Source of the DNA: Humibacillus xanthopallidus
Lineage (GTDB): Bacteria; Actinomycetota; Actinomycetes; Actinomycetales; Dermatophilaceae
DNA length: 64,000 bases
Assembly: GCF_006716675.1 (NCBI RefSeq)
Contig: NZ_VFPM01000002.1
Coordinates: 124,001-188,000 of the forward strand
Reading direction: 5' to 3'
Shown here one piece after another: positions 1-8,801 of the stretch. The translations under genes and the position numbers were made by a program. The first letter of the stretch is position 1; each line of letters opens with the position of its first letter. A model generated the notes under the pieces. That model saw nothing but the letters and a program-made list of their open reading frames with translations. It was not told where the DNA came from and made no database searches.

Positions 1-2
1 TT

Positions 3-461
3 GCGACGGCGGGCGCCACGAACTCCGGGCTCTACCCGGCGACGGGACTCGCAGACCAGATGGCGGCGTCACGGCAGTTCCCGCCGGTCATGGGTCACCG
101 GGTGGGTGGCCGAGCCTCGATGGGCATCGTGCTGACGACGACGGCGGCCATCCTCATGGCGATCTTCTTGGATCTCAATGCGATTGCCTCGATCGGTAGT
201 GCGGTCGCGCTCATCGTCTTCACCCTGGTCACCTTCGGGCACATGAGGATCAGGCGCGAGACGGGAGCGCGCCTGTCCGTGCTCGTGCTGGCCAACCTCG
301 CGACGATCGTCGTGCTGGTGGCCTTCGCCGCGACGACCTTGGTCAACGAGCCGGCGACGACGATCACGCTCGTCGCGCTGCTTGCCCTCAGCGTCGTCCT
401 CGACCTCGTGTGGAAGAGTCGTCGCCCCGCGATGACCGACGCGGGGCAGCGGACGCGCTGA
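3..461 (+). CDS. C-terminal part of an APC-type amino-acid permease (5' end outside window)
   Basis: The reading frame is open from the first bases of the window, so the start lies upstream. The segment GATNSGLYPATGLADQMA just before the first internal Met, followed by QFPP and GGRASMGI, is typical of a conserved loop in APC-superfamily amino-acid transporters. It is followed by about four hydrophobic segments ending in a short basic tail (WKSRRP). The protein would sit in the cytoplasmic membrane and move an amino acid or amine; the substrate cannot be told from this fragment. The family is fairly sure, and only the last 150 or so residues are visible. Confidence 0.7.
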   Translation, partial: ATAGATNSGLYPATGLADQMAASRQFPPVMGHRVGGRASMGIVLTTTAAILMAIFLDLNAIASIGSAVALIVFTLVTFGHMRIRRETGARLSVLVLANLATIVVLVAFAATTLVNEPATTITLVALLALSVVLDLVWKSRRPAMTDAGQRTR

Positions 462-479
462 CTCTCGTTGGGCCCTCGA

Positions 480-1109
480 CTACAGGCGGGCCTTCCGGAA
501 GGACACGCCCAGCGCCCGGCCGAGCTTGGAGCCCGAGGTGGAGGGCGTGGCGCCCGCCGCGAGCAGCAGCTCAGCCACGGCGTCGAGCAGCGCCTCCGGA
601 CCTGCAGCAAGCTCGACCTCCCACTCGCGCCAGGACTGGTCGCGCTCGTGGAGCAGAGCGCGCGCGTCGACCGCGTCGTCGCAGACGTGCGCGAGGGGGA
701 TGCCCTCCGCGTCGAGCAGTGCGAACTCCCGCCGCCTCGTGGTCAGCGTGGCGACCGGGGCGAGGCGCTGGCCCGCGGCGGCGGCATGCACGAGCTCGCC
801 GAACCCGTCGGGCACCGGCTCGCCGCCGGGACCCAGGGGCTCGTGCAGCTCCCTGCGCGTGTCCGTGCCCGCCGGGAGCTTGAGATGCCAACCCGCGTCG
901 GTGCCGCCGACGCGCCGCCGCAGCGTGATGCCGTGGTGGGCGAGGTCGTAGGCGGCGGTGTCGTAGTAGACCGCCTCGAGGAGGAGCTCGGCGGGTAGCC
1001 CCACGGAGGCAACGCCCTCTGCGGCTCGGAGATCCGGGAAGGTCGTGCTGCGCTCGACGTCGTACTTGCGCTCGATCTCGTCATGGCCTGTCGCACCCAT
1101 ACGGACCAT
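480..1109 (-). CDS. CYTH-domain protein without a CHAD domain
   Basis: 209 residues. The N-terminus carries the CYTH signature EIERKYDV (ExExK), followed by alternating charged strands with R/K/E pairs (ITLRRRVGG, WHLKLP, RREF), as expected for a triphosphate-tunnel fold that binds tripolyphosphate or nucleoside triphosphates with a divalent metal. It ends near SKLGRALG, where actinobacterial CYTH-CHAD proteins usually continue into a CHAD domain; here the stop follows within about ten residues. It is either a CYTH-only protein or one that lost CHAD. The start could be the Met at 1109 or the one four codons later; neither has a strong ribosome-binding site. It lies downstream of the M1 peptidase gene on the same strand. 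Confidence 0.75.
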   Translation of the reverse strand: MVRMGATGHDEIERKYDVERSTTFPDLRAAEGVASVGLPAELLLEAVYYDTAAYDLAHHGITLRRRVGGTDAGWHLKLPAGTDTRRELHEPLGPGGEPVPDGFGELVHAAAAGQRLAPVATLTTRRREFALLDAEGIPLAHVCDDAVDARALLHERDQSWREWEVELAAGPEALLDAVAELLLAAGATPSTSGSKLGRALGVSFRKARL

Positions 1110-1172
1110 GGTGGCCCAGATGTCAGCCGGAGTGGACGCGACGACCTCCGGGTCGAGCGCCGGTGGTCGGGG

Positions 1173-2555
1173 TCACCAGGAGGTGGGCTTCTCGCGCTGG
1201 TAGAGCCAGACGTCGAAGAAGTGTCCGAGGTCCTGGCCCGAGATCGTCTCGGCGAGCGCGATGAACTGCGGGGTCGAGACGTTGCCGTAGCGGTTGTCCT
1301 GGACCCACGTGCGCATGATCCGGAAGAACGTGTCGTCGCCGACCTTCTGCCGCAGTGCCTGCACCGTCATGGCGCCGCGCTCGTAGATGGTGCCGTCGAA
1401 GAGGTGCGCCGGGTCGCCAGGGGCACCTGGGGGCGGCGTCCAGAAGGAGGTCCTGGAGGCGGGCGTGTTGTAGAGGGTGTCGAAGGTGCTCTGGGCACTC
1501 TTCTGTCCGTTGTGCTCGCTCCACATCCACTCGGACCACGTCGCGAAGCCCTCGTGGAGCCAGATGTCCGGCCACTGGCTGAGGGTGACGGAGTCTCCCA
1601 GCCACATGTGGGACAGCTCGTGGGCCACCGTCGGCTCGTCCGGCATCCGGTCGTAGACGGGCTTCGTCTGCGTCTCGAGGGAGTACCCCACTTCCGGGGC
1701 GTTGTCCGCGACGGAGCCGACGGCGTTGAACGGGTAGGGCCCGTAGATCGACTCGTAGAACTGCACGATCTGCGGGAGCTTGCGGAAGACGTTGCCCGCG
1801 GGCAGCGTCGGGTCGATGGCGACGTAGGAGGGGATGCTGCCGACCTGCCCGACGGTGAGGTCGAAGCGACCCAGGGTCGCGGTGGCGAGGTAGGGAGCCA
1901 TCGGGTCGCTCTCTCGCCAGACCCACGTCGTGCGTCCCCCCGCGGACCTGTTCGACACGAGGACGCCGTTCGCCATGACGGTGAGGCCCTCCGGAACGGA
2001 GACCGCGAAGTCGAAGGTCGCCTTGTCTCGCGGGGTGTCGTTGACCGGGAACCAGCTCGGTGAGCCTTGCGGCTCCCCGACGACGAAGGCACCGTCTGCC
2101 GTCGGCACCCAGCCCTCGATCGACCCGTCGGGGTCGGTCACCGACTGAGGTATGCCGGAGTAGGTGACCGTCACGCTGAACGCGCCACCGGCGCGAAGGC
2201 CCGTGCTCGGTGTGATGACGAGCTCCTCGGTGCCGACGCGCTCGAAGGCTGCGGGAGTGCCGTTCACCTGCAGTGCTGAGATCGTGAAGCCTCGGAGGTC
2301 GAGGTCGAACCGGGAGAGGTCCTGCGTGGCCGTCGCACTGATAACCGCTGTGCCGGTGAGCTGCCTCGAGGTGGGTTCGTAGCCCAGGGTGAGGGAGTAG
2401 TGGGAGACGTCGTAACCGCCGTTGCCGGCGTTGGGGAAGTAGGGGTCACCCGCCCCGGGCGACCCTGGTGAGAAGCCCACGGCCGCCGCCGTCCCGGCAC
2501 TGACGAGGACCAGCGCAGACGTCGCGACCAGTGCCCTCTTCCATCGTGTGCTCAT
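1173..2555 (-). CDS. Secreted M1-family zinc metallopeptidase
   Basis: 460 residues from the ATG at 2555, chosen because AAGGGG lies 8 bases upstream; an ATG six codons earlier is possible. The N-terminus is a signal peptide (basic MSTRWKR, then a hydrophobic stretch ending near AAAVGF). A beta-rich domain follows, then the zinc site HELSH near residue 310 with the downstream glutamate in WLHEGFATW, the M1 HExxH-x18-E arrangement. Full-length aminopeptidase N enzymes are near 850 residues; this short form lacks the large C-terminal helical domain, as is common for secreted M1-type peptidases in actinobacteria. Expected to cleave peptides outside the cell. It is divergent from the DUF4157 gene, with about 140 bp between them. 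Confidence 0.85.
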   Translation of the reverse strand: MSTRWKRALVATSALVLVSAGTAAAVGFSPGSPGAGDPYFPNAGNGGYDVSHYSLTLGYEPTSRQLTGTAVISATATQDLSRFDLDLRGFTISALQVNGTPAAFERVGTEELVITPSTGLRAGGAFSVTVTYSGIPQSVTDPDGSIEGWVPTADGAFVVGEPQGSPSWFPVNDTPRDKATFDFAVSVPEGLTVMANGVLVSNRSAGGRTTWVWRESDPMAPYLATATLGRFDLTVGQVGSIPSYVAIDPTLPAGNVFRKLPQIVQFYESIYGPYPFNAVGSVADNAPEVGYSLETQTKPVYDRMPDEPTVAHELSHMWLGDSVTLSQWPDIWLHEGFATWSEWMWSEHNGQKSAQSTFDTLYNTPASRTSFWTPPPGAPGDPAHLFDGTIYERGAMTVQALRQKVGDDTFFRIMRTWVQDNRYGNVSTPQFIALAETISGQDLGHFFDVWLYQREKPTSW

Positions 2556-2695
2556 TCGCGCCGCCCCTTTCATCTCTCCGTGGGCCTCTTCGAGCGTAGG
2601 ACGGTCAGCGCGGGCGTTGTCCGTTATCTGCGATTTCGTCGCGGGCGATGGGGTGGTCGGTACGCTGGGTCAGCAGGACAGCCCAAGGAGACGAC

Positions 2696-3931
2696 ATGAC
2701 TCCGGCCCGCGCACGCACTCCGGCGCAGACGCCCGAGACCGCCACGCCGTCGTCGAGTGTCGCGAGACTGCCTGACGTGACCGCGGAACGGGCGTCGCGC
2801 TTCCTCGACCACGACTTCGCGCACGTGCGCATCCATGCCGACGCCGAGGCGGAGAGGGTGACCGACAGCCTCGGCGCGCGGGCCGCAACCATCGGTCGCG
2901 ACGTCTACTTCGCTCCCGGCGAGTACCGCCCCGGCACTCACGAGGGCGAACGCCTGATCGGCCACGAGCTCGCACACGTGATCCAGCAGGAGGGTGGTCA
3001 ACCGGCCCCCGGGGCGGCTCTCGACCCCCAGGCCGCCGCTGACCGTGCCGGCGTGGCCGTGGCCGAGCGGCGTCCGTCGAGAGTCGGCCAGCCCGCGACC
3101 CCGTCCGGCCTCCCGGCGCTGGAACCGAAGCCCAACACGCCGACCGTCGATGCCGGCACCGTGGCGAAGACGGCGCCCACCACCAACCCCACGACCAACC
3201 CCGCTGCTCCCGTCAAGACGTGGGACCAGCGGGTCACCGAGGCGCAGGCCGAGACCGACCTGACCGTGAAGAGCGCGGCACTCACCGCGCTGGCGCAGGA
3301 GGCACTCGGGGCGGCATACACCGTCAAGGAGGCGGGCACGACCTCGCCGGGACAGCTCGCCCCTGCCGACTACGCGCTCGCGCCGACGATCAACGTCGAC
3401 GTGCGGCTGACGAGCAAGAAGAAGACGAACGGCAACCCCGTCGGTGACGTCGCCGGGCACACGTTCGGTCCGGGTCCCAGCGCGCAGTACTGCATCCTCG
3501 GGCCCAAGGCGCTCAAGGCGGGATCGCCGATGGACGTCGCCCTCTACGCCGACCACGAGCTCTACCACTCGAGGAAGCCGTCGGCCGGCGAGCTGGAGGT
3601 GTGGACGGACAGCTTCGTCCACTACTTCATCAAGACGTTCGGCAACCAGTGGGCTCCGCTCATCGGGTACTACGACGCCGAGAAGCCTGATGGAGCAGGC
3701 AAGTTCCCGCAGCGCGAGGCGACGATCACCGCGCTGGACGCGTACTACCAGGGGCTCTCCGACACCGTGCCGGCGGGGGAGAAGAACAGCGACAAGAGGA
3801 AGTTCATCCTGTGGTTCCGACGTCGGATCTCCGACCGGCCCGGATCTGCGTTCATCACCGACCTCTCGGCGAAGACGGGTGTGACGGCGACCGAGCCCGC
3901 AGACGCACCGGCCGCGTCCAAGAAGCCCTGA
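2696..3931 (+). CDS. DUF4157 (eCIS-core metalloprotease-like) domain protein with a second HExxH-like motif
   Basis: 411 residues; the ATG at 2696 is preceded by AAGGAG at good spacing. Residues 25-100 form a DUF4157 domain ending in GHELAHVIQQ, a putative zinc-metalloprotease fold often found on proteins tied to extracellular contractile injection systems or toxins. A Pro/Thr-rich linker (TTNPTTNP) joins it to a distinct C-terminal domain. That domain holds a second HExxH-like motif, DHELYHSRK, near residue 287, followed by aromatic-rich helices. No signal peptide and no injection-system genes are visible nearby. The C-terminal domain may be an effector and the N-terminal one a processing or loading domain; that role is inference. 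Confidence 0.75.
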   Translation: MTPARARTPAQTPETATPSSSVARLPDVTAERASRFLDHDFAHVRIHADAEAERVTDSLGARAATIGRDVYFAPGEYRPGTHEGERLIGHELAHVIQQEGGQPAPGAALDPQAAADRAGVAVAERRPSRVGQPATPSGLPALEPKPNTPTVDAGTVAKTAPTTNPTTNPAAPVKTWDQRVTEAQAETDLTVKSAALTALAQEALGAAYTVKEAGTTSPGQLAPADYALAPTINVDVRLTSKKKTNGNPVGDVAGHTFGPGPSAQYCILGPKALKAGSPMDVALYADHELYHSRKPSAGELEVWTDSFVHYFIKTFGNQWAPLIGYYDAEKPDGAGKFPQREATITALDAYYQGLSDTVPAGEKNSDKRKFILWFRRRISDRPGSAFITDLSAKTGVTATEPADAPAASKKP

Positions 3932-3937
3932 CCCGCG

Positions 3938-4081
3938 TCAGCGGAAGGCGGACTGGCCGGTGATGGCCCGACCGAGGATGAGGGTGTGGGTCTCGACCGT
4001 GCCCTCGTGGGTCAGCACCGACTCGAGGTTGTTCATGTGCCTGATGACGGGGTACTCGAGGGCGTGCTCGGCGCGCCCGAC
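3938..4081 (-). pseudogene. C-terminal remnant of an acyl-CoA (glutaryl-CoA type) dehydrogenase
   Basis: The minus strand encodes the closing residues of an acyl-CoA dehydrogenase: [20 protein letters not shown], then a [14 protein letters not shown] tail and a stop at 3938-3940. This is the conserved C-terminal helix and FAD/substrate-contact region of glutaryl-CoA-dehydrogenase-like enzymes. Upstream of about 4081 the similarity ends abruptly and the SDR gene begins 55 bases further on, so about 90% of the gene is missing. It is a deletion remnant, probably once part of the neighbouring catabolic operon. Confidence 0.65.
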
Positions 4082-4135
4082 GCTTGACGTCGGCCCGCGT
4101 ACCCAGGCGCCCGTATGCCGTTGGGCGCTGGGGGT

Positions 4136-4894
4136 CTACAGCTGGATCCCTCGAGTCAGCGCACCGTCAACGACAAGGTTCGTGCCGCTGATCCGGCTGG
4201 CCACCGGACTGGCGAGGAAGACGACCGGCGCGGCGACCTCCTCCGGGGCTCCCATGTGGCCGGTTGGGTTGAGTCCCACCGCCATCTCGAAGAGTGCCGG
4301 GTCGCCGGTCTCGATGCTCGCCCACACCCCGCCCTCGAAGTAGGTGTTGCCGGGCGAGACGGTGTTCGCGCGGATCCCCTTGTCGGCGAGCTGCATCGCC
4401 AGGCCGTGAATGTAGCCGACGATCGCGGTCTTGGCGGTGCCATAGGGGCCGGACGCGAAGTCTGACTCACGGCCCGACACGCTGGAGATCGCGATGATCG
4501 ACGGTGCGTCGCTCCGCTCGAGGTAGGGCATGGCGGCCCGCACGAGACGCACGGTGTGCATGACGTCGACGTTGAGGCTCAGCTGCCAGTTCTCCTCGGT
4601 GTCGGGGATCGCGAGCGCGCTGACGTTGGCGACGACGCAGTCGATGCCACCGAAGGCCGCGGCGGACCGCTCGACCCAGGCGGCGAGCGCCTCGCCGTCG
4701 CCGACATCGACGACCGACCCGATGGCTCGCCCGCGGGCGGTCAGCGCCTCCTGCGTCATCGTCACCGCGTCGGTGTCCCGGGCGCAATAGCCGACGGTGG
4801 CGCCCTCGTCGAGGAAGGCCTCGACGATGGCAAGCCCGATGCCACGGGTGCCTCCGGTGACGAGGACGCGCTTGTCGGTCAGCTGCAGATCCAT
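4136..4894 (-). CDS. SDR-family NAD(P)-dependent oxidoreductase
   Basis: 252 residues, the usual length for a classical short-chain dehydrogenase. Motifs seen: cofactor loop TGGTRGIG at residues 13-20, an NVS motif near 90-92 in place of the usual NNAG, the catalytic Ser in AISSVSG (137-140), YGTAK with catalytic Tyr151 and Lys155, then SPGNTYFEGG. A typical ending (VVDGALTRGIQL) suggests a complete protein. It is the last gene of a run also holding an alpha-hydroxy-acid oxidase and an acetamidase/formamidase, which suggests catabolism of a small hydroxy acid or amide; the substrate is unknown. Confidence 0.85.
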   Translation of the reverse strand: MDLQLTDKRVLVTGGTRGIGLAIVEAFLDEGATVGYCARDTDAVTMTQEALTARGRAIGSVVDVGDGEALAAWVERSAAAFGGIDCVVANVSALAIPDTEENWQLSLNVDVMHTVRLVRAAMPYLERSDAPSIIAISSVSGRESDFASGPYGTAKTAIVGYIHGLAMQLADKGIRANTVSPGNTYFEGGVWASIETGDPALFEMAVGLNPTGHMGAPEEVAAPVVFLASPVASRISGTNLVVDGALTRGIQL

Positions 4895-4954
4895 GGGTCT
4901 GGGCCTTTCATGACGGAAGAGGGACGTGCGGTGGTCCGGTGTGAGCAGCGAGGG

Positions 4955-5962
4955 TCAGACCGTGCCGAGGGAACGAGCCCGTGCACGCAGGTCTGCATGG
5001 ATGCCACCGAAGGCGTCAGCGGCAGGGAGCAGCGCCTTGGCCGCCTTGACGACGACGCTGTAGTTGGCGTCGACGACGTTGGCGACGGGCACCTCGGCGA
5101 TCTGCGAGCAGAGCTGGTAGGCGTCCATGGTGTGCAGGCCCTGGAGCTTGGCCACCCAGTGGACGAGCTCGGCGTTCGCGATTCGCCATGAGTCCTCCAT
5201 CGGCCGGCTGGAGCCGACCGTCATCCAGTGGGTGTCGTCCTCGATGCGGGGCCAGCCAGGCGCCCCGCCCTTGACGAGGTCCACGATGAGGGTGGTCGTC
5301 ATCGCGCCCTCGACGGCCGTGCCGCAGGCCTCACCCTCACCCTGTCTGTAGTGGCCGTCACCGATGGAGAAGAGCGCGCCCTCGACGTTGACGCCGAGGA
5401 AGACGGTCGACCCGGCTCGCATCTGCGGGGTATCCATGTTGCCGCCGAACCGTTCGGGGACCAGGGACGAGCGGACCTCTCCTCCGGCAGGCGCGACCCC
5501 GACGGTCCCGAGCATCGGCTCGAGCGGGAGCTCGATGCGGTGGTCACTGTGCCTCGCCGCGAAGGCGACGGTGCGACGGTCCCGGTCGAGCTCGTAGATC
5601 CATGTCGTGTCGGGCAGGGGATGTTGCAGGGTGACGACCCGGTCGGTGCTCGTCATGCCGCCGAAGAACGGGATTGCCGCCGAGGCGCCCCAGTCGCGGG
5701 CCGGCTCGAGGGCGACGAGGTGGAGCACGAGCGTGTCGCCGGGCTCTGCCCCCTCGACGTAGAAGGGCCCGGTCTGCGGGTTGACGAAGCGGAGGTCGAC
5801 CTTGGCGCTCGAGAGGTCGTCGACGCTGCGCAGGGCGCCCCCGAAGGCATCGTCGGACCAGAGCCGCAGGGCGGTCCCGGGCGTGACGCGCAGGGCCGGG
5901 GCGGCGCCGCCGAAGGTATAGGCGTACTGGTCGCGCGCAGGCGTGTACTCGATGACGTCCAT
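4955..5962 (-). CDS. Acetamidase/formamidase family protein
   Basis: 335 residues with the FmdA/AmdA fold signatures: ALRVTPGTALRLW, the NPQTGPFYVEGAEPGDTL segment, the metal-site region SIGDGHYRQGEGE and the CGTAVEG motif. Family members hydrolyse short amides such as formamide or acetamide to the acid and ammonia in the cytoplasm. It overlaps the SDR gene's operon (60 bp gap) and sits 8 bp after the oxidase gene on the same strand, so the three are probably co-transcribed. The exact amide cannot be inferred. Confidence 0.85.
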   Translation of the reverse strand: MDVIEYTPARDQYAYTFGGAAPALRVTPGTALRLWSDDAFGGALRSVDDLSSAKVDLRFVNPQTGPFYVEGAEPGDTLVLHLVALEPARDWGASAAIPFFGGMTSTDRVVTLQHPLPDTTWIYELDRDRRTVAFAARHSDHRIELPLEPMLGTVGVAPAGGEVRSSLVPERFGGNMDTPQMRAGSTVFLGVNVEGALFSIGDGHYRQGEGEACGTAVEGAMTTTLIVDLVKGGAPGWPRIEDDTHWMTVGSSRPMEDSWRIANAELVHWVAKLQGLHTMDAYQLCSQIAEVPVANVVDANYSVVVKAAKALLPAADAFGGIHADLRARARSLGTV

Positions 5963-5970
5963 GCCCGAAA

Positions 5971-7194
5971 CTACCTCGCGTCCTGACGAATCCGCAGGTG
6001 ATCGGGTCGCAGGTCGGCGACCCGGGTGACACCGAGCAGCGCCAGGGTGGAGGACACCTCGCGCAGGAGGATGTCGGCGACCCGCTGCACCCCTCGCTCC
6101 CCACCGGCCATGAGGCCGTAGAGATACGCCCGCCCGACGAGGGCAGCCCGGGCGCCTTGGGCGACGGCCGCGACGACGTCGCTGCCCGACATGATCCCGC
6201 CGTCGACGTAGACCTCTGCCCGGTCGCCGACGGCCGCGACGATCGCGGGGAGCGCCTCAAGGGGCGTGGCGGAGCGGTCGAGCTGTCGTCCGCCATGATT
6301 CGACACGACGACCGCGTCGGCACCGGCGTCGACGACAGCCCGCGCGTCCTCGACGGTCAGGATGCCCTTGACCACGAGCGGCCCCTCCCAGATGGAGCGG
6401 AGCCAGGCGAGGTCGGCGATCGTCGCGGCCGGGTCGAAGAGTCGGCCGACGAGCTCGGCCACGGTGCCCTCGAAGCGGGTGAGCGAGGCGAACTCGAGCG
6501 GCTCCGTCGTCAGCAGGTCGAACCACCAGGCCGGGTGCAGTGCCCCGTCGACGACAGTACGGAGCGACAGCGACGGCGGGATCGTGAGCCCGTTGCGCAC
6601 ATCGCGGAGGCGCGGGCCCGCCACGGGAGTGTCGACGGTGAGGACGAGCGCCTCGTAGCCCGACACATGGGCCCGCGTGACGAAGTCGCGACTCGCCTCG
6701 CGGTCGCGCCACAGGTAGAGCTGGAACCAGCGTCGACCCTCGGGCGCCGCGTCAGCGAGTGCCTCGATCGAGGTCGTGCCCATCGTGGACAGGGCATAGG
6801 GGATGCCTGCCCGTGCGGCCACCCGGGCGACGGCTCCCTCACCCTCGGTGTGCATCATCCGGGTGAAGCCGGTCGGGGCGAACACGACCGGTGCGGCGGC
6901 GGGTCGCCCGAGGATGGCCGTCGTGGTGTCCACCTCGGACACATCCTGCAGGACGTGGGGCCGGAACTCGATCCGGGCGTAGGCCTCCCGCGAGCGCTGC
7001 AGCGCGATCTCGTCACCCGCGCCGCCGTCGGTGTAGTCGAAGACGGCCCGGGGCGCCCGTCTGCGAGCCAACTGCCGGAGATCCGCGATCGACGCGGTCG
7101 TGGCCAGCCGCCGAACGGTGGGGTTGAGCGACGCCTGCCTCGGACGAAGGATCGGCTGCAGCTCGGACCATCGCGGCCGACGTCGGGCGGTCAT
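5971..7194 (-). CDS. FMN-dependent alpha-hydroxy-acid oxidase/dehydrogenase
   Basis: 407 residues. The whole FMN_dh barrel is visible: DYTDGGAGDE near the start, PVVFAPTGFTRMMH, YALSTMGTTSIE, WFQLYLWRD, VLTVDTPVAGPRLRD, the flavin-contacting Lys in LVVKGIL, VSNHGGRQLD with the catalytic His/Arg, and the phosphate loop VYVDGGIMSGSDV followed by ALVGRAYLYG. It oxidises an L-2-hydroxy acid (lactate, mandelate or similar). It is the first gene of the three-gene minus-strand operon and the last chromosomal gene before the element's left junction. Confidence 0.88.
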   Translation of the reverse strand: MTARRRPRWSELQPILRPRQASLNPTVRRLATTASIADLRQLARRRAPRAVFDYTDGGAGDEIALQRSREAYARIEFRPHVLQDVSEVDTTTAILGRPAAAPVVFAPTGFTRMMHTEGEGAVARVAARAGIPYALSTMGTTSIEALADAAPEGRRWFQLYLWRDREASRDFVTRAHVSGYEALVLTVDTPVAGPRLRDVRNGLTIPPSLSLRTVVDGALHPAWWFDLLTTEPLEFASLTRFEGTVAELVGRLFDPAATIADLAWLRSIWEGPLVVKGILTVEDARAVVDAGADAVVVSNHGGRQLDRSATPLEALPAIVAAVGDRAEVYVDGGIMSGSDVVAAVAQGARAALVGRAYLYGLMAGGERGVQRVADILLREVSSTLALLGVTRVADLRPDHLRIRQDAR

Positions 7195-7305
7195 CTTCGA
7201 GTTCTACACGACGGTCAGCACCGTAGGAAGGCATCTCGGGACCACGGCCCACACATATGCCGACGGATCCACCGCGGGTGAGAGGCGGTTGAACCGCAAT
7301 TAAGA

Positions 7306-7351
7306 GTGGTGGCTAGGGGCGGGGTCGAACCGCCGACCTTCCGATTTTCAG
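7306..7351 (-). repeat. attL: 3' half of tRNA-Phe
   Basis: 46-bp direct repeat of 57508-57553 with one mismatch (7314). It contains the anticodon-loop 3' side, variable loop, T arm, acceptor strand and encoded CCA of tRNA-Phe on the minus strand. The 37 bases 7315-7351 match exactly. The single difference would create a C-A mismatch in the acceptor stem if paired with the 5' half at the right end, as expected for a silent fragment that drifted. Confidence 0.9.
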
Positions 7352-7420
7352 GGAGACGAGTTCACGCTGGTCACAGGGGGTTTCGCCGTCGCCGTGCGAT
7401 CCAGCGTGCGATTCAGGCGA

Positions 7421-8533
7421 TCAGAACGACCTGGGCAGCTTGCTCGCGTCGCCGCCCTCGGCGAGCTTCGACAGAGCGTCGGCGATCTGGGCGTCGCGTC
7501 CCTCGACGGCGTGCATGTAGCGCTGGGCCGCGGCGGTGGAGGAGTGCCCGAGCCGCTTCTTGAGGTCGACGAGGCTGGCTCCGGTCGCCGCGGCAAGGGA
7601 CTGGCCGGTGTGGCGCAGATCGTGGAAGGCAAGGGTGAGCCCGACTGCCTTGCGGGCGCGGACGAAGGCCTGGTAGATCGTGTTGCCGCGGGACTGGTTC
7701 CCGCGGCTGTCGGCGACGAAGTAGGTGGGTCCGGCGTACTCGCGAGCGTGCTCCTCCAGGAGGGGGATGATGTGCGGCGGGATCGTGACGGTGCGCTTGC
7801 CGGCCTCGCTCTTCGGGTCCTTCTCGAACTTCCTTGCCACCTCGAGGAGTTCGACGTAGTTACGGCGTACGGTGACGCGGCGCAGCGCGAGGTCGACGTC
7901 GCTCGTCCTCAGCGCGCAGATCTCACCGCGACGCAGCCCGCACCAGGCGGCGAGGGCCACTGCCGCGCGGAACCGGGGTGTCGTGGCTTCGATCAGCTGA
8001 GCGACCTCAGCAGGCGTGGCGATGCTGCGCTCGGGCGACCGCTGCGCCCCGGCGCCGGAGATCTGGCACGGGTTGCGCACGATCGCTCCGTCCTGGACGG
8101 CAACGGTGAGGACCGCGCGGATGAAACGGTAGGACTGGCTGATCGCCGTGCGGCCCCCGGATCCACGCAATGCCTTGGCGTGCCAGGCACGGATCATCGG
8201 CGGCGTGATCGTCGCGATCGGTCGGTCGAGAAGGTCATCCAGGTGCAGGCGCATGTTGCGACGACACGTCTCGGCCCACCGCTCACCGACGCGCGGGTTC
8301 TCTTCGAGGTAGGCCTCGCAGCACTCGCGCAGAGTCCGTCGCCCGAGTCGCACGTCCGGCTGCCAGTGCCCTCGCTCAACTTCCTGCTGCATCCGGTCCA
8401 GGAACCGCCCGGCGTCAGCCTCGGTCCGGTACGTCTCGGGCGCGTTGTGACGCTGCCCGTCGGGCGTCTTGTAGCTGGCGTGGAACCGGCCCGACGGCAG
8501 CTTGCGGATGTACCCGAACCGGCGACGGACCAT
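7421..8533 (-). CDS. int: Tyrosine integrase of the element
   Basis: 370 residues. The N-terminus (RRRFGYIRKLPSGRFHASY) is an AP2-like arm-type DNA-binding domain, followed by a core-binding helical domain (about 65-165) and the catalytic domain. Catalytic residues read off: Arg201 (CGLRRGE), a Lys near 241-246, His304-x-x-Arg307 (HDLRHT), His330 (LGHSS) and Tyr339 (AAQRYMHA). All are present, so the enzyme looks intact. It sits 70 bp inside attL and its start overlaps the excisionase stop (TGATG), so the two are translated together. It should catalyse recombination between the tRNA-Phe 3' end and attP. Confidence 0.92.
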   Translation of the reverse strand: MVRRRFGYIRKLPSGRFHASYKTPDGQRHNAPETYRTEADAGRFLDRMQQEVERGHWQPDVRLGRRTLRECCEAYLEENPRVGERWAETCRRNMRLHLDDLLDRPIATITPPMIRAWHAKALRGSGGRTAISQSYRFIRAVLTVAVQDGAIVRNPCQISGAGAQRSPERSIATPAEVAQLIEATTPRFRAAVALAAWCGLRRGEICALRTSDVDLALRRVTVRRNYVELLEVARKFEKDPKSEAGKRTVTIPPHIIPLLEEHAREYAGPTYFVADSRGNQSRGNTIYQAFVRARKAVGLTLAFHDLRHTGQSLAAATGASLVDLKKRLGHSSTAAAQRYMHAVEGRDAQIADALSKLAEGGDASKLPRSF

Positions 8534-8733
8534 CAGCCCGAACCGGCCGGATACAGACGGAGCCGCTGCACCGTGCCCTCGTCGATGAACTCCTGCAGTT
8601 CCGACTCCGGGATCCGGACGTGACGGCCCACACGGACGAACCGGATGCGCCTCTCCGCGATGAGGCGCCGCGGAAACCTCGCCGTGGTTCCGAGAACCTT
8701 TGCGGCGTCATCAACGCTCAGCAGTCGCTCCAT
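8533..8733 (-). CDS. Excisionase-like MerR-type helix-turn-helix protein
   Basis: 66 residues from the ATG at 8733 (AAGGAG 8 bases upstream); a GTG three codons earlier is less likely. The sequence LLSVDDAAKVLGTTARFPRR, then FVRVGRHVRIPESELQEFI, is the winged-helix pattern of excisionase/AlpA-type DNA-binding domains. It is immediately upstream of and overlaps the integrase, the usual recombination directionality arrangement in actinobacterial elements. It probably bends attachment-site DNA or regulates the integrase. Confidence 0.8.
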   Translation of the reverse strand: MERLLSVDDAAKVLGTTARFPRRLIAERRIRFVRVGRHVRIPESELQEFIDEGTVQRLRLYPAGSG

Positions 8734-8801
8734 GTCCTCCACTCCTTAATGGTTGGAGTGTGCACGCTCGCCAGGGGTCACGATCGGTCGCCCGTGAGAG
8801 T

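Noticed and set aside
1083..2063. 326-codon plus-strand open frame
   Set aside because: Antisense to the M1 peptidase, which has its zinc motif and signal peptide.
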